From: Clostridium sp. Marseille-P3244
GTDB lineage: Bacteria; Bacillota; Clostridia; Lachnospirales; Lachnospiraceae
Direction: 5' to 3'
NCBI RefSeq assembly: GCF_900120155.1
Contig: NZ_LT635549.1
Coordinates: 868,001-932,000 of the forward strand
Length of the DNA: 64,000 bases
Positions 16,430 through 24,676 of the stretch are shown one piece after another. The position numbers and the translations under genes were made by a program. Under the pieces are notes generated by a model. The model saw nothing but the letters and a program-made list of their open reading frames with translations, searched no databases and was not told the DNA's origin. The number at the start of each line of letters is the position of its first letter. Position 1 is the stretch's first letter.

Positions 16430-17803
16430 TTGAGAAAGAAAAACAGATGGGTGAAAGCCGCGGCGGCTGTAACGGCAGCAATGTTGGTGACTGTAAGCCC
16501 GGTGTCAGTATATGGGGAGGAACTTTTGGTGGATCAGCCTTCAGATCAGATGCAGGCATCCGAGCATTCTGTCGGTCAGGAGGATATGCCGGAAGCGGAA
16601 GAGCAGGCGGATACAGATGATATGAATCTGCCGGAACAGCTGCAGATCGGAGGAAAAGAGATCGTAAACTGGCAGGGGCTGACAGGTGAAAGTTATCCGG
16701 GTGTTACATATGCCCCGGAGACGAATACGCTGACATTTAATAATGCGGAAATCAAAGGATCTACAGAATATGATGAAGCTGCTGTATTTATCAGAGGAAA
16801 CAGTTCTATACAAGACGAGGTTACGATCGAGCTGATTGGAGACAATACGATCTCTTATGAAGAGGATTTGCCGGATGGTAATCCCTGGGCTCTGATGGGC
16901 TTTTTATCGTATGCCAAAGTCACGTTTAAAGGAAGCGGAACGCTGAATCTTGTAGGAAGTGCAAATCTTAGAAACGGGATGATCTTTTCGAGACTGCAAG
17001 CTGATGTAGGCGACAGGACAGAAGTTATCCTGGATGGCTGTATAATAAATATCGATTCGGGTGATATGGATGCGGACGACTGGTTCATGGCAGTCCATGG
17101 CAGCGATGGAATGGATCTTGAGTTGAAGTCAGCGGAACTGAACATTACTGCGGACAGCGAAGAGATGGGGCAGTTCCAGGGAATCCTTGGAGACGCGGCT
17201 CATGAAGTGGGTATGGATGTAAATATAAAAACAGAGGACAGCAAACTGTATATTACTGCACCGGGAGAAGGGAGATATGGCATCGACACTCTGGCGGGAG
17301 CCGAATTTATCAAATCCGATATCAGACTGGAATTTCCTGCGCAAAATTCTTTTCCAATGTTTGCCGCCACAGACAAAGAGTGTGCTGTTACGATAGATGA
17401 CTCAACTACATTTACGTGGATTCAGACAGACGGACGATCTTATTATCTTGACAATATTATATTTGATGTCAAAGGCAGCCCGTATATCTATATCGGGAAT
17501 TATGCGGACGGACCTTGGAATCTGACGGACAAATTGGAAAACGCGTTCGGGAAAGATGAAGAAGGACTAATGAATGTCTGGAGCAATTTTATCATTACTC
17601 CTGAGAAATTAGGCGGAGATGCCAGAGGTGACATTAACGGAGACGGATATGTGAACCTGAATGACGCGACGCTTAGCCTGAAACATATAGCAGATCAGGA
17701 AAAGCTGACAGGAGAGCGTTTTAAAGCAGCGGATCTGAGTGGCGATGGGATCGTGAATATGACGGACCTGACACAGTTGCTCGATCTTGTGAACAATAAT
17801 TAG
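16430..17803 (+). CDS. Secreted dockerin-containing protein
   Basis: A 457-residue protein with a signal peptide (to about 29), an acidic linker, a β-rich central region without a recognised catalytic domain (about 65-390; repeated short strands such as AAVFIRGNSSI and GSGTLNLVGSA suggest a carbohydrate-binding or β-helix-like fold) and a C-terminal type-I dockerin. The dockerin has two EF-hand-like repeats, DINGDGYVNLNDATLSLKHI and DLSGDGIVNMTDLTQLLDLV. Dockerins bind cohesins, and the gene upstream encodes a cohesin-like domain. The start follows GGAGGAAGAAGAA. TTG 16430 is the predicted initiator, and the next ATG lies internal to the signal peptide. Confidence 0.85.
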   Translation: MRKKNRWVKAAAAVTAAMLVTVSPVSVYGEELLVDQPSDQMQASEHSVGQEDMPEAEEQADTDDMNLPEQLQIGGKEIVNWQGLTGESYPGVTYAPETNTLTFNNAEIKGSTEYDEAAVFIRGNSSIQDEVTIELIGDNTISYEEDLPDGNPWALMGFLSYAKVTFKGSGTLNLVGSANLRNGMIFSRLQADVGDRTEVILDGCIINIDSGDMDADDWFMAVHGSDGMDLELKSAELNITADSEEMGQFQGILGDAAHEVGMDVNIKTEDSKLYITAPGEGRYGIDTLAGAEFIKSDIRLEFPAQNSFPMFAATDKECAVTIDDSTTFTWIQTDGRSYYLDNIIFDVKGSPYIYIGNYADGPWNLTDKLENAFGKDEEGLMNVWSNFIITPEKLGGDARGDINGDGYVNLNDATLSLKHIADQEKLTGERFKAADLSGDGIVNMTDLTQLLDLVNNN

Positions 17804-17813
17804 ATTTTTAAGG

Positions 17814-17845
17814 AGACGGCGGCCCGGATGGGAGCCGTCTTTTTG
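17814..17845 (+). terminator. Rho-independent terminator of the dockerin gene
   Basis: AGACGGC (17814-17820) pairs with GCCGTCT (17834-17840) and is followed by TTTTT, 11 bases after the stop codon. Confidence 0.85.
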
Positions 17846-17849
17846 TATA

Positions 17850-18552
17850 AAGAAAACCACGCGATAGTCGCGTGGTTCCATAAAAGCTTTAGCGGTGTAT
17901 TCAGAAATAAAACTCCTAATGTGTATAATAAAAACGTGACCTGCCAGTTACGTAAATAAAAACACATTAGGAGGACCGTATAATGTCAGAACAAAATACA
18001 GACGTAAAAAGCTTAGCACATACAAAATGGAATTGCAAATATCATGTGGTGTTTGCTCCGAAATATCGAAGGAAAGTATTTTTTAATGAAAAGAAAGAAG
18101 CAATTCGGGAAATTATTAGAACACTGTGTCAATGGAAGGGCGTTGAGATAATCGAAGGAGAAATCTGTCCGGACCATATCCATTTACTTCTGAGTATCCC
18201 GCCCAAAATGAGCGTTTCGGGATTCATGGGATATTTAAAGGGAAAGAGCAGTCTCATGATATTTCAAAGATTCGGAAATATGAAATTTGCATACCGAAAC
18301 CGCGAGTTTTGGTGCAAGGGATACTATGTCGATACAGTAGGAAAGAACACTGCAGCAATAAGAAGTTATATAGCCAACCAACTAAAGCAAGATAGGGAAA
18401 TGGACCAGATTAGTCTATTTGATCCGAGAGACCCGTTTACGGGTAGCAAGTAATCCTGCGCGTGGCTGGCAGGCCAATAGAGAACGCACTTGTGCGTGGC
18501 TAGTAGTATTAGGGCTATGCCCGAAAATGAAAAACCACCCGCTGTGGTGTGC
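17850..18552 (+). mobile_element. IS200/IS605-family element (tnpA only)
   Basis: It contains a Y1 transposase gene with a perfect 10-bp hairpin on the left (17855-17877, AACCACGCGA/TCGCGTGGTT) and imperfect hairpins to the right (around 18525-18552). IS200 elements lack terminal inverted repeats and recognise such subterminal hairpins. The exact ends are uncertain, and the right end abuts the next IS. Confidence 0.75.
17983..18453 (+). CDS. tnpA: IS200/IS605-family Y1 transposase TnpA
   Basis: A 156-residue HUH-type single-strand transposase. The metal-binding HIH of CPDHIHLLLS is present, and the catalytic Tyr is in GYYVDTVGKNT. N-terminal WNCKYHVVFAPKYRRKV is the family signature. Length is normal, so the gene is probably intact and active. 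GGAGGACC precedes the start. No TnpB partner is present. Confidence 0.95.
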   Translation: MSEQNTDVKSLAHTKWNCKYHVVFAPKYRRKVFFNEKKEAIREIIRTLCQWKGVEIIEGEICPDHIHLLLSIPPKMSVSGFMGYLKGKSSLMIFQRFGNMKFAYRNREFWCKGYYVDTVGKNTAAIRSYIANQLKQDREMDQISLFDPRDPFTGSK

Positions 18553-18622
18553 TACCCGTCAAGAGGACAATGAAAAATAATAAATTTTTCTCCGTCAGCC
18601 TATTAACCGGCTGGCGGTATTT

Positions 18623-19447
18623 TTATGCTGCCTTCAATGTAAGTTCATGAAAGGCCATTGGTGTCATTATATGTAACTTGCGCTGCAGGCGTCGGTTGTT
18701 ATAGTATTCAATATAGTCTTGGATGCTTTGGATCAATTCTTCTCTTGATGTAAAGCGTTTTCCATAATACATTTCCCGTTTTATGATTCCCCAAAATCCT
18801 TCCATTGGTCCATTGTCAATACAGTGTGCAACTCTGGACATGCTTTGTTTCATATGACGTTTCTTCAGCCGACTATAAAATGCCTGACTGGTATATTGGA
18901 ATCCCCGGTCCGAATGAAAAAGCGGATGCGCATCAGGCTCTGCTTTTATCGCCTGATCAAAGGTATCCATAACAAGAGCAGTATCATTGTGAGCACTGAT
19001 CTTATACGAGACAATCCTGCGATCGCACAGATCAAGGATTGCACTTAAATAAATTTTGTGTACTTCTACCCCTATATAATATTTGAACTCTGTTACATCT
19101 GTCAGCCATTTTTCATTCGGTCTGTCCGCATGAAATTCCCGATGAAGAAAGTTTTTCGCAATATGGGCAGGATTCCGGTCTGCTTTCGTACAGCTCTTCG
19201 GCTTCCATTTGATAGATGACTGTATTCCGATTTTGCGGCAGATTCTCAAGATTCTCTTATCATTGGCAGGAATTCCATAATATACAGCCAGTTCATCTCG
19301 GATCCGTCGATAGCCCATATCTGGATGCAGCCGGTGTATTTCCCTGATCATATCGGCAATCTGTTCATTCCTGATCTCATTGTCGCTTTTGGGATGTCTC
19401 AGCCAGCGATAATAGGCAGAACGAGTGATTCCAAGGTATCGACACAT
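18623..19447 (-). CDS. IS3-family transposase OrfB (DDE integrase domain)
   Basis: A 274-residue integrase-fold transposase. An N-terminal HTH_21-like region (LGITRSAYYRWLRHP) is followed by the rve core with probable catalytic residues Asp in WLTDVTEFKY, Asp in FHSDRGFQYTS and Glu in GPMEGFWGIIKREM. The frame is open upstream of the ATG to about 19558, consistent with production as an OrfAB fusion by -1 frameshifting. Confidence 0.94.
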   Translation of the reverse strand: MCRYLGITRSAYYRWLRHPKSDNEIRNEQIADMIREIHRLHPDMGYRRIRDELAVYYGIPANDKRILRICRKIGIQSSIKWKPKSCTKADRNPAHIAKNFLHREFHADRPNEKWLTDVTEFKYYIGVEVHKIYLSAILDLCDRRIVSYKISAHNDTALVMDTFDQAIKAEPDAHPLFHSDRGFQYTSQAFYSRLKKRHMKQSMSRVAHCIDNGPMEGFWGIIKREMYYGKRFTSREELIQSIQDYIEYYNNRRLQRKLHIMTPMAFHELTLKAA

Positions 19448-19515
19448 TTGTTTGACTGGATATCCTTTTGATTCGGACAGTTCCCTGATTGCCTGATATT
19501 CACATAATTTATGTA

Positions 19516-20202
19516 TTAAAGAAAGCGATCCCTCCTTTCTAATTCCCTTACTTTTTTTAACAGGTCATTCTCCATCTGTAAGTCTTTATTTTTACGTTCC
19601 AGCTCTGCGATACGGTCTCGTAATTCTTCTTCCGGAGTGCGGCTTGGCTTAGAGCCGATGCGCCTGCCTCTCCTGTCTTCCAAACCGGCACTTCCCATCT
19701 TTTCATACCGCTCCACCCAATTTCGGACCTGCTGATAGGAGCAATCATACTTCAAGGCCATTGCTCCATAATTCCGGTCATGGTCAAGACAGTCTTTTAC
19801 AATGCAGATCCGTTCCTCCAGTGTTGTTTTTCTTGCTTTCTTCATAGCGCTACCTCCGGTAAGTTCTTTTAATTCCTTACCTTCATTATACGCCTTGATC
19901 CAACTTAATAGTTGAGGATGCTGTCGGATTCTGAACCTTGCACATATTTCATCTAACGATCCCTCTCCGGAGAGGTACGCATGAACTGCCTGCAATTTCA
20001 ATTCTTTTGAGTACCGTTTATTTGTTTGAAGGGCCAGGAAACCTTCTGGTCCTTCTGTCTTATAGATTCTGATCCAATCCTGAACACTCCGCTTATTTAC
20101 ACCGCACATTTTTGCAGCGCCTTTTTGGCTAAGTTCTCCGTTCAGGTACTGTTCTACGATTTCTACCTTTTTTGCTGCATCAATTTTACTTTTTCTGGAC
20201 AT
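19516..20202 (-). CDS. IS3-family transposase OrfA (multiple helix-turn-helix)
   Basis: A 228-residue protein with three successive helix-turn-helix units (e.g. KGAAKMCGVNKRSVQDWIRI, YGAMALKYDCSYQQVRNWVE) and a C-terminal leucine zipper (IAELERKNKDLQMENDLLKK). It binds the IS ends. A slippery A7G run (complement of 19551-19558) lies just before the stop, and slipping -1 there enters the orfB frame. Confidence 0.93.
   Translation of the reverse strand: MSRKSKIDAAKKVEIVEQYLNGELSQKGAAKMCGVNKRSVQDWIRIYKTEGPEGFLALQTNKRYSKELKLQAVHAYLSGEGSLDEICARFRIRQHPQLLSWIKAYNEGKELKELTGGSAMKKARKTTLEERICIVKDCLDHDRNYGAMALKYDCSYQQVRNWVERYEKMGSAGLEDRRGRRIGSKPSRTPEEELRDRIAELERKNKDLQMENDLLKKVRELERRDRFL
19551..19560 (-). 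promoter_or_regulatory. Programmed -1 frameshift site
   Basis: On the coding strand TTA AAA AAA GTA offers the A7G slippery run. After a -1 slip the frame stays open through ATT AGA AAG GAG into orfB. An AGGAGGG sequence lies 11 bases downstream. Confidence 0.8.
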
Positions 20203-20319
20203 AAAATACCCCCAAGTAGGTTTTTTTATTTTTGTGTCCTACTTGAGGGTATCATATCACTGTGCGGGTGGATGTTTATTGCAGGTTTACAGACCGATAT
20301 TTCTTCTCTGTTATATGAC

Positions 20320-21970
20320 AATAATCTTAGAGTATAATTATCATTGGCAAAAATAAAGGGAAGAGATCGAAACCTCTTCCCAATCATACAGATTTGTCTT
20401 ATTGTTTAATTGCCAGAAAAAACATAAGGAGTCTGTATGATGAATTCAATGATAAAGGAAAACGGCGTAACATTCAAGGAATTAGAGCAAAATATTTATG
20501 CATGGATCTGTCAGATTGGAAGAGAGTTCACAAAAGAATTCCTGGAGCGGTATGACCGGATACTGATGGAGGACAGGGACAAAAAGAAGTACCGGAATAA
20601 GGGTGCCAGACAGACAACTGTAAAAACCGTGTATGGAGAAGTAACCTATCAGAGGACTGTCTATGAAGTGACCGAGGAAGACGGGACCAGACACTTTGTA
20701 TATCTGCTGGATGAAACACTGGATCTGGACCATGTCGGTCTGATCTCAACGAACCTGGCGGAACTGTTAGTAAAAGGGATCACGGAACTCTCTTACAGAG
20801 AATGCGCCCGGCAGGTCAGTGAGATGACCGGACAGACCATCAGTGCGATGGGCGTGTGGAACGTCATCCAGGTGTTAGGGGAAAAGGTCTGTGAGGACGA
20901 AGCTGAGTTAACAGAAGCATATAAGAAAGGCCAAGTGAAAGGGAAAAGAGAGGTTCCTGTTCTGTTTGAAGAAGCAGACGGAGTTTATATCAAGCTACAG
21001 GGAAAAGACAGAAAAAAGGAAAAACAGGATAAATCAGAGATCAAGATCGGAATTGCTTATGACGGGTGGAGGAAAACCGGTCCGGATCGTTATGCACTGG
21101 AAAATAAAGTGGTAGCTGCGGGATTTTCCAAAGCAAAAGAGTTTCAGGAATACCGGGAAGCGGCAATCGCGCAGGAGTTTGATCTGGATGAGGTAAGCCA
21201 GAGGATCTTAAATGCAGACGGGGCGTCGTGGATCAAGAAAGTAAAAGATAAAAGTACCTGTTTTCAGTTAGACCCATTTCACCGCAATAAAGCTGTGAAA
21301 GAAAAGATCCATGAAGAGGCTGCACGGGAAGCGATCTTGGAACTCCTGAGAGAAGAAGAGATCGAAGAATTATTCCGGTATCTGGAGATCTACCGAAACA
21401 GTCTGAGCGAAGAGGATGAGATTGAAGATGTAGAAGACTTGATCCGATACTATGAAAACAACCGGGAAGGGCTCCTGCCCTATCAGTCCCAGGATCTGGA
21501 GCTGCCAGATCCGCCGGAGGGGCTGGAATACCGGAACATGGGGACAATGGAAAACCATGTGTGGAGTGTGATTGCGAAACGGATGAAGCATGGGCACAGA
21601 AGCTGGAGCCGGCGAGGCGGGAACCATCTGGCAAAGATACTGGCAAAAAAATGCAGCGGAAAGCTGTATGAAGTGACAGAACGTCTGAGGAAACCGGTAT
21701 TTGAAGAAGAAAAAGTAGAAGAATTATACGGGGAGATCCTGATGTCAGCGAAGGCGCCAAAAAAAGACGGAAAGGGATATCAATATCCGGCAATAGGGCA
21801 TGTGGTTGGATTGGAAGGAAAGATACAAGGAGAGAGAAAACGCCTGCTGTACATGGCTGGATATTAGAAGCCAGAAAAAGGACTGTTTGAGCAAAAAGAT
21901 AAATCGGAAAGAAAGTTGCCAACGATTACTTGACAGTAACGACAATAATAGAGCGGACTCTGTTTTCTTG
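20320..21970 (+). mobile_element. ISLre2-family insertion sequence
   Basis: An intact ISLre2 transposase gene is flanked by short imperfect inverted sequences, ATTATCATTGGCAA on the left (about 20336) and the complement of TTGCCAACGATTAC on the right (about 21915). The outer limits are estimates. It follows the IS3 element after about 70 bases of unassigned sequence. Confidence 0.75.
20437..21867 (+). CDS. ISLre2-family transposase (UPF0236)
   Basis: A 476-residue transposase. Family hallmarks are TTVKTVYGEVTYQRTVYEV near the N-terminus, LSYRECARQVSEMTGQTIS and the acidic EEADGVYIKLQGK region (about 180), with further acidic residues in NADGASWIKKV. Full length, without frameshift. AAGGAG lies upstream of ATG 20437. 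Confidence 0.94.
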   Translation: MMNSMIKENGVTFKELEQNIYAWICQIGREFTKEFLERYDRILMEDRDKKKYRNKGARQTTVKTVYGEVTYQRTVYEVTEEDGTRHFVYLLDETLDLDHVGLISTNLAELLVKGITELSYRECARQVSEMTGQTISAMGVWNVIQVLGEKVCEDEAELTEAYKKGQVKGKREVPVLFEEADGVYIKLQGKDRKKEKQDKSEIKIGIAYDGWRKTGPDRYALENKVVAAGFSKAKEFQEYREAAIAQEFDLDEVSQRILNADGASWIKKVKDKSTCFQLDPFHRNKAVKEKIHEEAAREAILELLREEEIEELFRYLEIYRNSLSEEDEIEDVEDLIRYYENNREGLLPYQSQDLELPDPPEGLEYRNMGTMENHVWSVIAKRMKHGHRSWSRRGGNHLAKILAKKCSGKLYEVTERLRKPVFEEEKVEELYGEILMSAKAPKKDGKGYQYPAIGHVVGLEGKIQGERKRLLYMAGY

Positions 21971-22022
21971 AAACATATGAGGAGTCGTGGTATAATGAAC
22001 GCATAGCCACGAGAGCGCCCGT

Positions 22023-22067
22023 ATATAGAGACGCACTGGATGCTTGCATCCAAGCGGGACTCTATAT
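22023..22067. repeat. Stem-loop between ISLre2 and the TetR gene
   Basis: ATATAGAG (22023-22030) pairs with CTCTATAT (22060-22067), and the interior contains a second stem GGATGC/GCATCC. The surrounding 21867-22139 gap holds no gene that I can support. The structure could be a leftover of the IS end or a regulatory leader of the TetR gene. Confidence 0.5.
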
Positions 22068-22138
22068 GAGGGTATGTGAGTGCAGCGAACGCCTCAAGGC
22101 GTGATGGGCTGTGCGGATGATCAGGAGAATACCGTAAA

Positions 22139-22747
22139 ATGAGTGAAAAAACAGAGATTTCCAGGCAACAGCAAAAGTCCAGGGAAACAAAGGAGAAAAT
22201 ATTTCAGGCGGCAAAGCGTATTCTGGGGAAGAAAGGATATGAGGAACTGTCTATCAAAAACATATGTGAGGAGGCGGGAGTTTCTAACGGAAGCTTTTAC
22301 CATCATTTTAAGACAAAAGACGATCTGCTTTCCTACTACATTGAAGATCAGCCTAAGATTGAACCGGATTTGCTCGAGCTTCCCGCGGACGTGGAAGGTG
22401 TCAAGAGGGGCATCATCCAGGTTTACATGAATTATGTAGAATACTGCCGGGAGCTGGGGGTAGAGTTTATGTCAGAATACTATGACACAAAGAACCAGGC
22501 GCTCAACGCCGCGATCCGCACGGAGCGGCCGTATCCGATCGTGACAGTGCAGGCATATGTGGAGAAGGCGATCGCGGCAGGGATCGTGAAGCTTAACGTG
22601 AAGATCGAGGAGTTCACAACGGATATCCGTATGATCGTTATAGGCAATGTGTTTGAATGGTGTGTTAAGAGCGGCAAAGCGGATTTTGAAGGAAATATGA
22701 GGCGGTCGCTTGGGAAGTACCTTGACGCGGTATTATGTAAGATGTAA
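22139..22747 (+). CDS. TetR/AcrR-family transcriptional regulator
   Basis: A 202-residue repressor-type protein. The N-terminal TetR helix-turn-helix is clear (IFQAAKRILGKKGYEELSIK, VSNGSFYHHFKTKDDLLSYY). The C-terminal ligand-binding half is diverged, and no effector can be named. The lipid-kinase gene lies downstream, with its start 53 bases after the stop, so the regulator may control it, but no operator palindrome was identified. Confidence 0.92.
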   Translation: MSEKTEISRQQQKSRETKEKIFQAAKRILGKKGYEELSIKNICEEAGVSNGSFYHHFKTKDDLLSYYIEDQPKIEPDLLELPADVEGVKRGIIQVYMNYVEYCRELGVEFMSEYYDTKNQALNAAIRTERPYPIVTVQAYVEKAIAAGIVKLNVKIEEFTTDIRMIVIGNVFEWCVKSGKADFEGNMRRSLGKYLDAVLCKM

Positions 22748-22800
22748 TACGTAAGGAAATGCAGATCGGAAGTGAAAGAAAATACAAAGGGGATAAATCC

Positions 22801-23742
22801 ATGGGAACGGAATATGATTTTATTATAAATCCGAAAGCGCGCTCCGGTCTGGGAGAGATGGTCTGGAACAGACTGGCTCCGGAACTGAAGAAGAAAAAAG
22901 TTCATTATCGGGCACATCTTACAGAAGGTCCAAAACATGCCAGGCGAATCGCGGAACACTGTACATCAGACGGTCAGAGCCGCACGATCGTGGTCCTGGG
23001 CGGAGATGGAACGGTAAATGAGGTGGTAAACGGGATCTGTGATCTGGGGAAAGTAACGCTGGGATATATTCCTGTGGGGTCCGGCAACGATTTCGCCAGG
23101 GGTCTGGGACTGCCGTCAACTCCGGAAGAAGCTCTCAGGGTGGTATTGTGTCCTGGAAAGATCATCTCAATGGATGTAGGGAAACTTACATGGAATGGAG
23201 ATCCCGGACGGACGAGAAGGTTTTTGGTAAGCGCCGGAATCGGATTCGATGCCGCGGTCTGTCATGAGGTTTGTGTGTCACGGTGGAAGAAAATACTGAA
23301 CAAGATAGGTCTTGGCAAGCTTAGTTATGCGGCGGTGGCTCTGGACCGGCTCAGAAAAGACCGTCCGGTTCATATGAGCCTGTCTCTGCCGGATGGGAGT
23401 CAGAAGATATTTAAGGATACATATTTTGCGGCATTTATGAATCTGAAATATGAGGGAGGCGGTTTTGCGTTCTGCCCGGATGCGTCACCTGAGGATGGCC
23501 TTCTGGATATACTCGTGGCCCATGATTTGAGCCGTCTTAAGATTTTGTTTCTTTTGCCGCTGGCTTTCTGGGGGAAGCACGTGGGGGCACGGGGAGTTAC
23601 AATTTTAAAGTGCAGAACAGCGCTGGCGGAGACAGACCGTCCCCTGGTACTGCATACAGACGGAGAGCCTTCATTTCCTCGGAAAAAGATAGAGGTGGGG
23701 ATCATGGAAGAAAAGCTGCGGGTGATCACAGGGGAGAAATGA
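22801..23742 (+). CDS. Diacylglycerol-kinase-family lipid kinase (YegS/BmrU/DgkB type)
   Basis: A 313-residue enzyme with the DAGK catalytic signature VVLGGDGTVNEVVNG and GYIPVGSGNDFARGLG, and N-terminal DFIINPKARSG. These enzymes phosphorylate diacylglycerol or related lipids at the membrane. The start at 22801 is chosen because AAAGGGG lies eight bases upstream. An upstream ATG at 22759 is poorly placed. The PAP2-type phosphatase gene follows, suggesting a lipid-phosphate cycle. Confidence 0.9.
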   Translation: MGTEYDFIINPKARSGLGEMVWNRLAPELKKKKVHYRAHLTEGPKHARRIAEHCTSDGQSRTIVVLGGDGTVNEVVNGICDLGKVTLGYIPVGSGNDFARGLGLPSTPEEALRVVLCPGKIISMDVGKLTWNGDPGRTRRFLVSAGIGFDAAVCHEVCVSRWKKILNKIGLGKLSYAAVALDRLRKDRPVHMSLSLPDGSQKIFKDTYFAAFMNLKYEGGGFAFCPDASPEDGLLDILVAHDLSRLKILFLLPLAFWGKHVGARGVTILKCRTALAETDRPLVLHTDGEPSFPRKKIEVGIMEEKLRVITGEK

Positions 23743-23889
23743 AAGAATTCCTAAATGTTTTATGAAGACAGTTGTTGTCTATTTTAAATCGTGATATAAT
23801 CGATGCGAATTGAGAAAATTTAATGAAATACAGGAGAGAAAATACGGGGATCTGAAAAATAAATTTCATCATTAAAAGGGGTATCAATA

Positions 23890-24594
23890 ATGAAGCGGAG
23901 AGAAAGATTCGCGGAATGGATCGGAAAATATAAACATTCATGGGTATTCTTATATATTTTTATATATATGCCATGGTTTCTTTATCTGGAAAAACATGTT
24001 ACAACAGATTATCATGTGATCGAGATCAGGCTGGATCATTATATTCCGTTTATCGAATATTTTATTATTCCATATCTGATGTGGTTCGCCTTTATTGCCG
24101 TGGTATTTCTTTATTTTTTCTTTACAGATGTGCCGGGATTTTACAGGATGGCAAAGTTTATGTTTACGGGGATGACGGTTTTTCTTATTATATCTACGGT
24201 GTTCCCCAACGGGCAGGACTTAAGGCCGGTAGTATTTGAAAGAGACAATATCTTTGTTGACGCGGTTCGTATGCTGTATCGGGCAGATACCTGTACAAAT
24301 ATATTTCCAAGTCTGCATGTGTTTAACTCACTGAGCGCATGCATAGCTATCCATGAGAGCAGCGCGCTTAAAAAACGTCCGGGAATCTGCTGGGGCGCAT
24401 ATGTGCTGGCGGGAATGATCATTCTTGCTACAGTATTTTTAAAACAGCATTCCATGTTGGATGTTCTCGGAGCATTTTTTATGGCCTATGCTCTGTACCT
24501 GATCATATACGCGCCGGAAAGAAGAAAAAGTCTGGAAAAGCGAGGAGCTGTGCGTTATGCGAAGCAGAAACATGCATTGTTTCCTAATAAGTAA
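23890..24594 (+). CDS. PAP2-family membrane phosphatase
   Basis: A 234-residue membrane protein with about six hydrophobic segments. PAP2 signature motifs are FPSLHVFNS (about residue 139) and LKQHSMLDVLGAFF (about 184), the latter holding the conserved His and Asp. It probably dephosphorylates a lipid phosphate or isoprenyl diphosphate. GTATCAATA precedes the ATG without a strong ribosome site, though AAAAGGGG lies 11 bases upstream. It probably acts opposite to the preceding kinase, which is inference from adjacency. Confidence 0.82.
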   Translation: MKRRERFAEWIGKYKHSWVFLYIFIYMPWFLYLEKHVTTDYHVIEIRLDHYIPFIEYFIIPYLMWFAFIAVVFLYFFFTDVPGFYRMAKFMFTGMTVFLIISTVFPNGQDLRPVVFERDNIFVDAVRMLYRADTCTNIFPSLHVFNSLSACIAIHESSALKKRPGICWGAYVLAGMIILATVFLKQHSMLDVLGAFFMAYALYLIIYAPERRKSLEKRGAVRYAKQKHALFPNK

Positions 24595-24676
24595 ATGTAC
24601 TGGTTATGATATCGGGAAAGAGAGAAAGACAGGCTGCTGATGCCGGAATGAGGGAAGGAACAGGAGGAAGACGATT

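Larger units (their letters stand above)
18553..20251 (-). mobile_element. IS3-family (IS150-like) insertion sequence
   Basis: Reading inwards, the low end begins TACCCGTCAAGAGGACAATG and the high end begins TACCCTCAAGTAGGACACAA, imperfect terminal inverted repeats flanking orfA and orfB. Length is about 1.7 kb, at the long end for IS3 because orfA is long. A second inverted copy of the high end (20207-20251, TACCCTCAAGTAGG with CCTACTTGGGGGTA) makes a 14-bp hairpin just upstream of orfA. No clear target duplication could be read. Confidence 0.85.

Noticed and set aside
13522..17803. Cellulosome
   Set aside because: Only one cohesin-like domain and one dockerin, no glycoside hydrolases and no carbohydrate-binding scaffoldin module are visible.
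17983..18453. TnpB/IscB-type RNA-guided partner next to TnpA
   Set aside because: Only the Y1 transposase is present; the following gene is an IS3 transposase.
24595..24676. T-box leader for trpS
   Set aside because: The leader is only about 80 bases and no T-box motif or specifier stem could be found.
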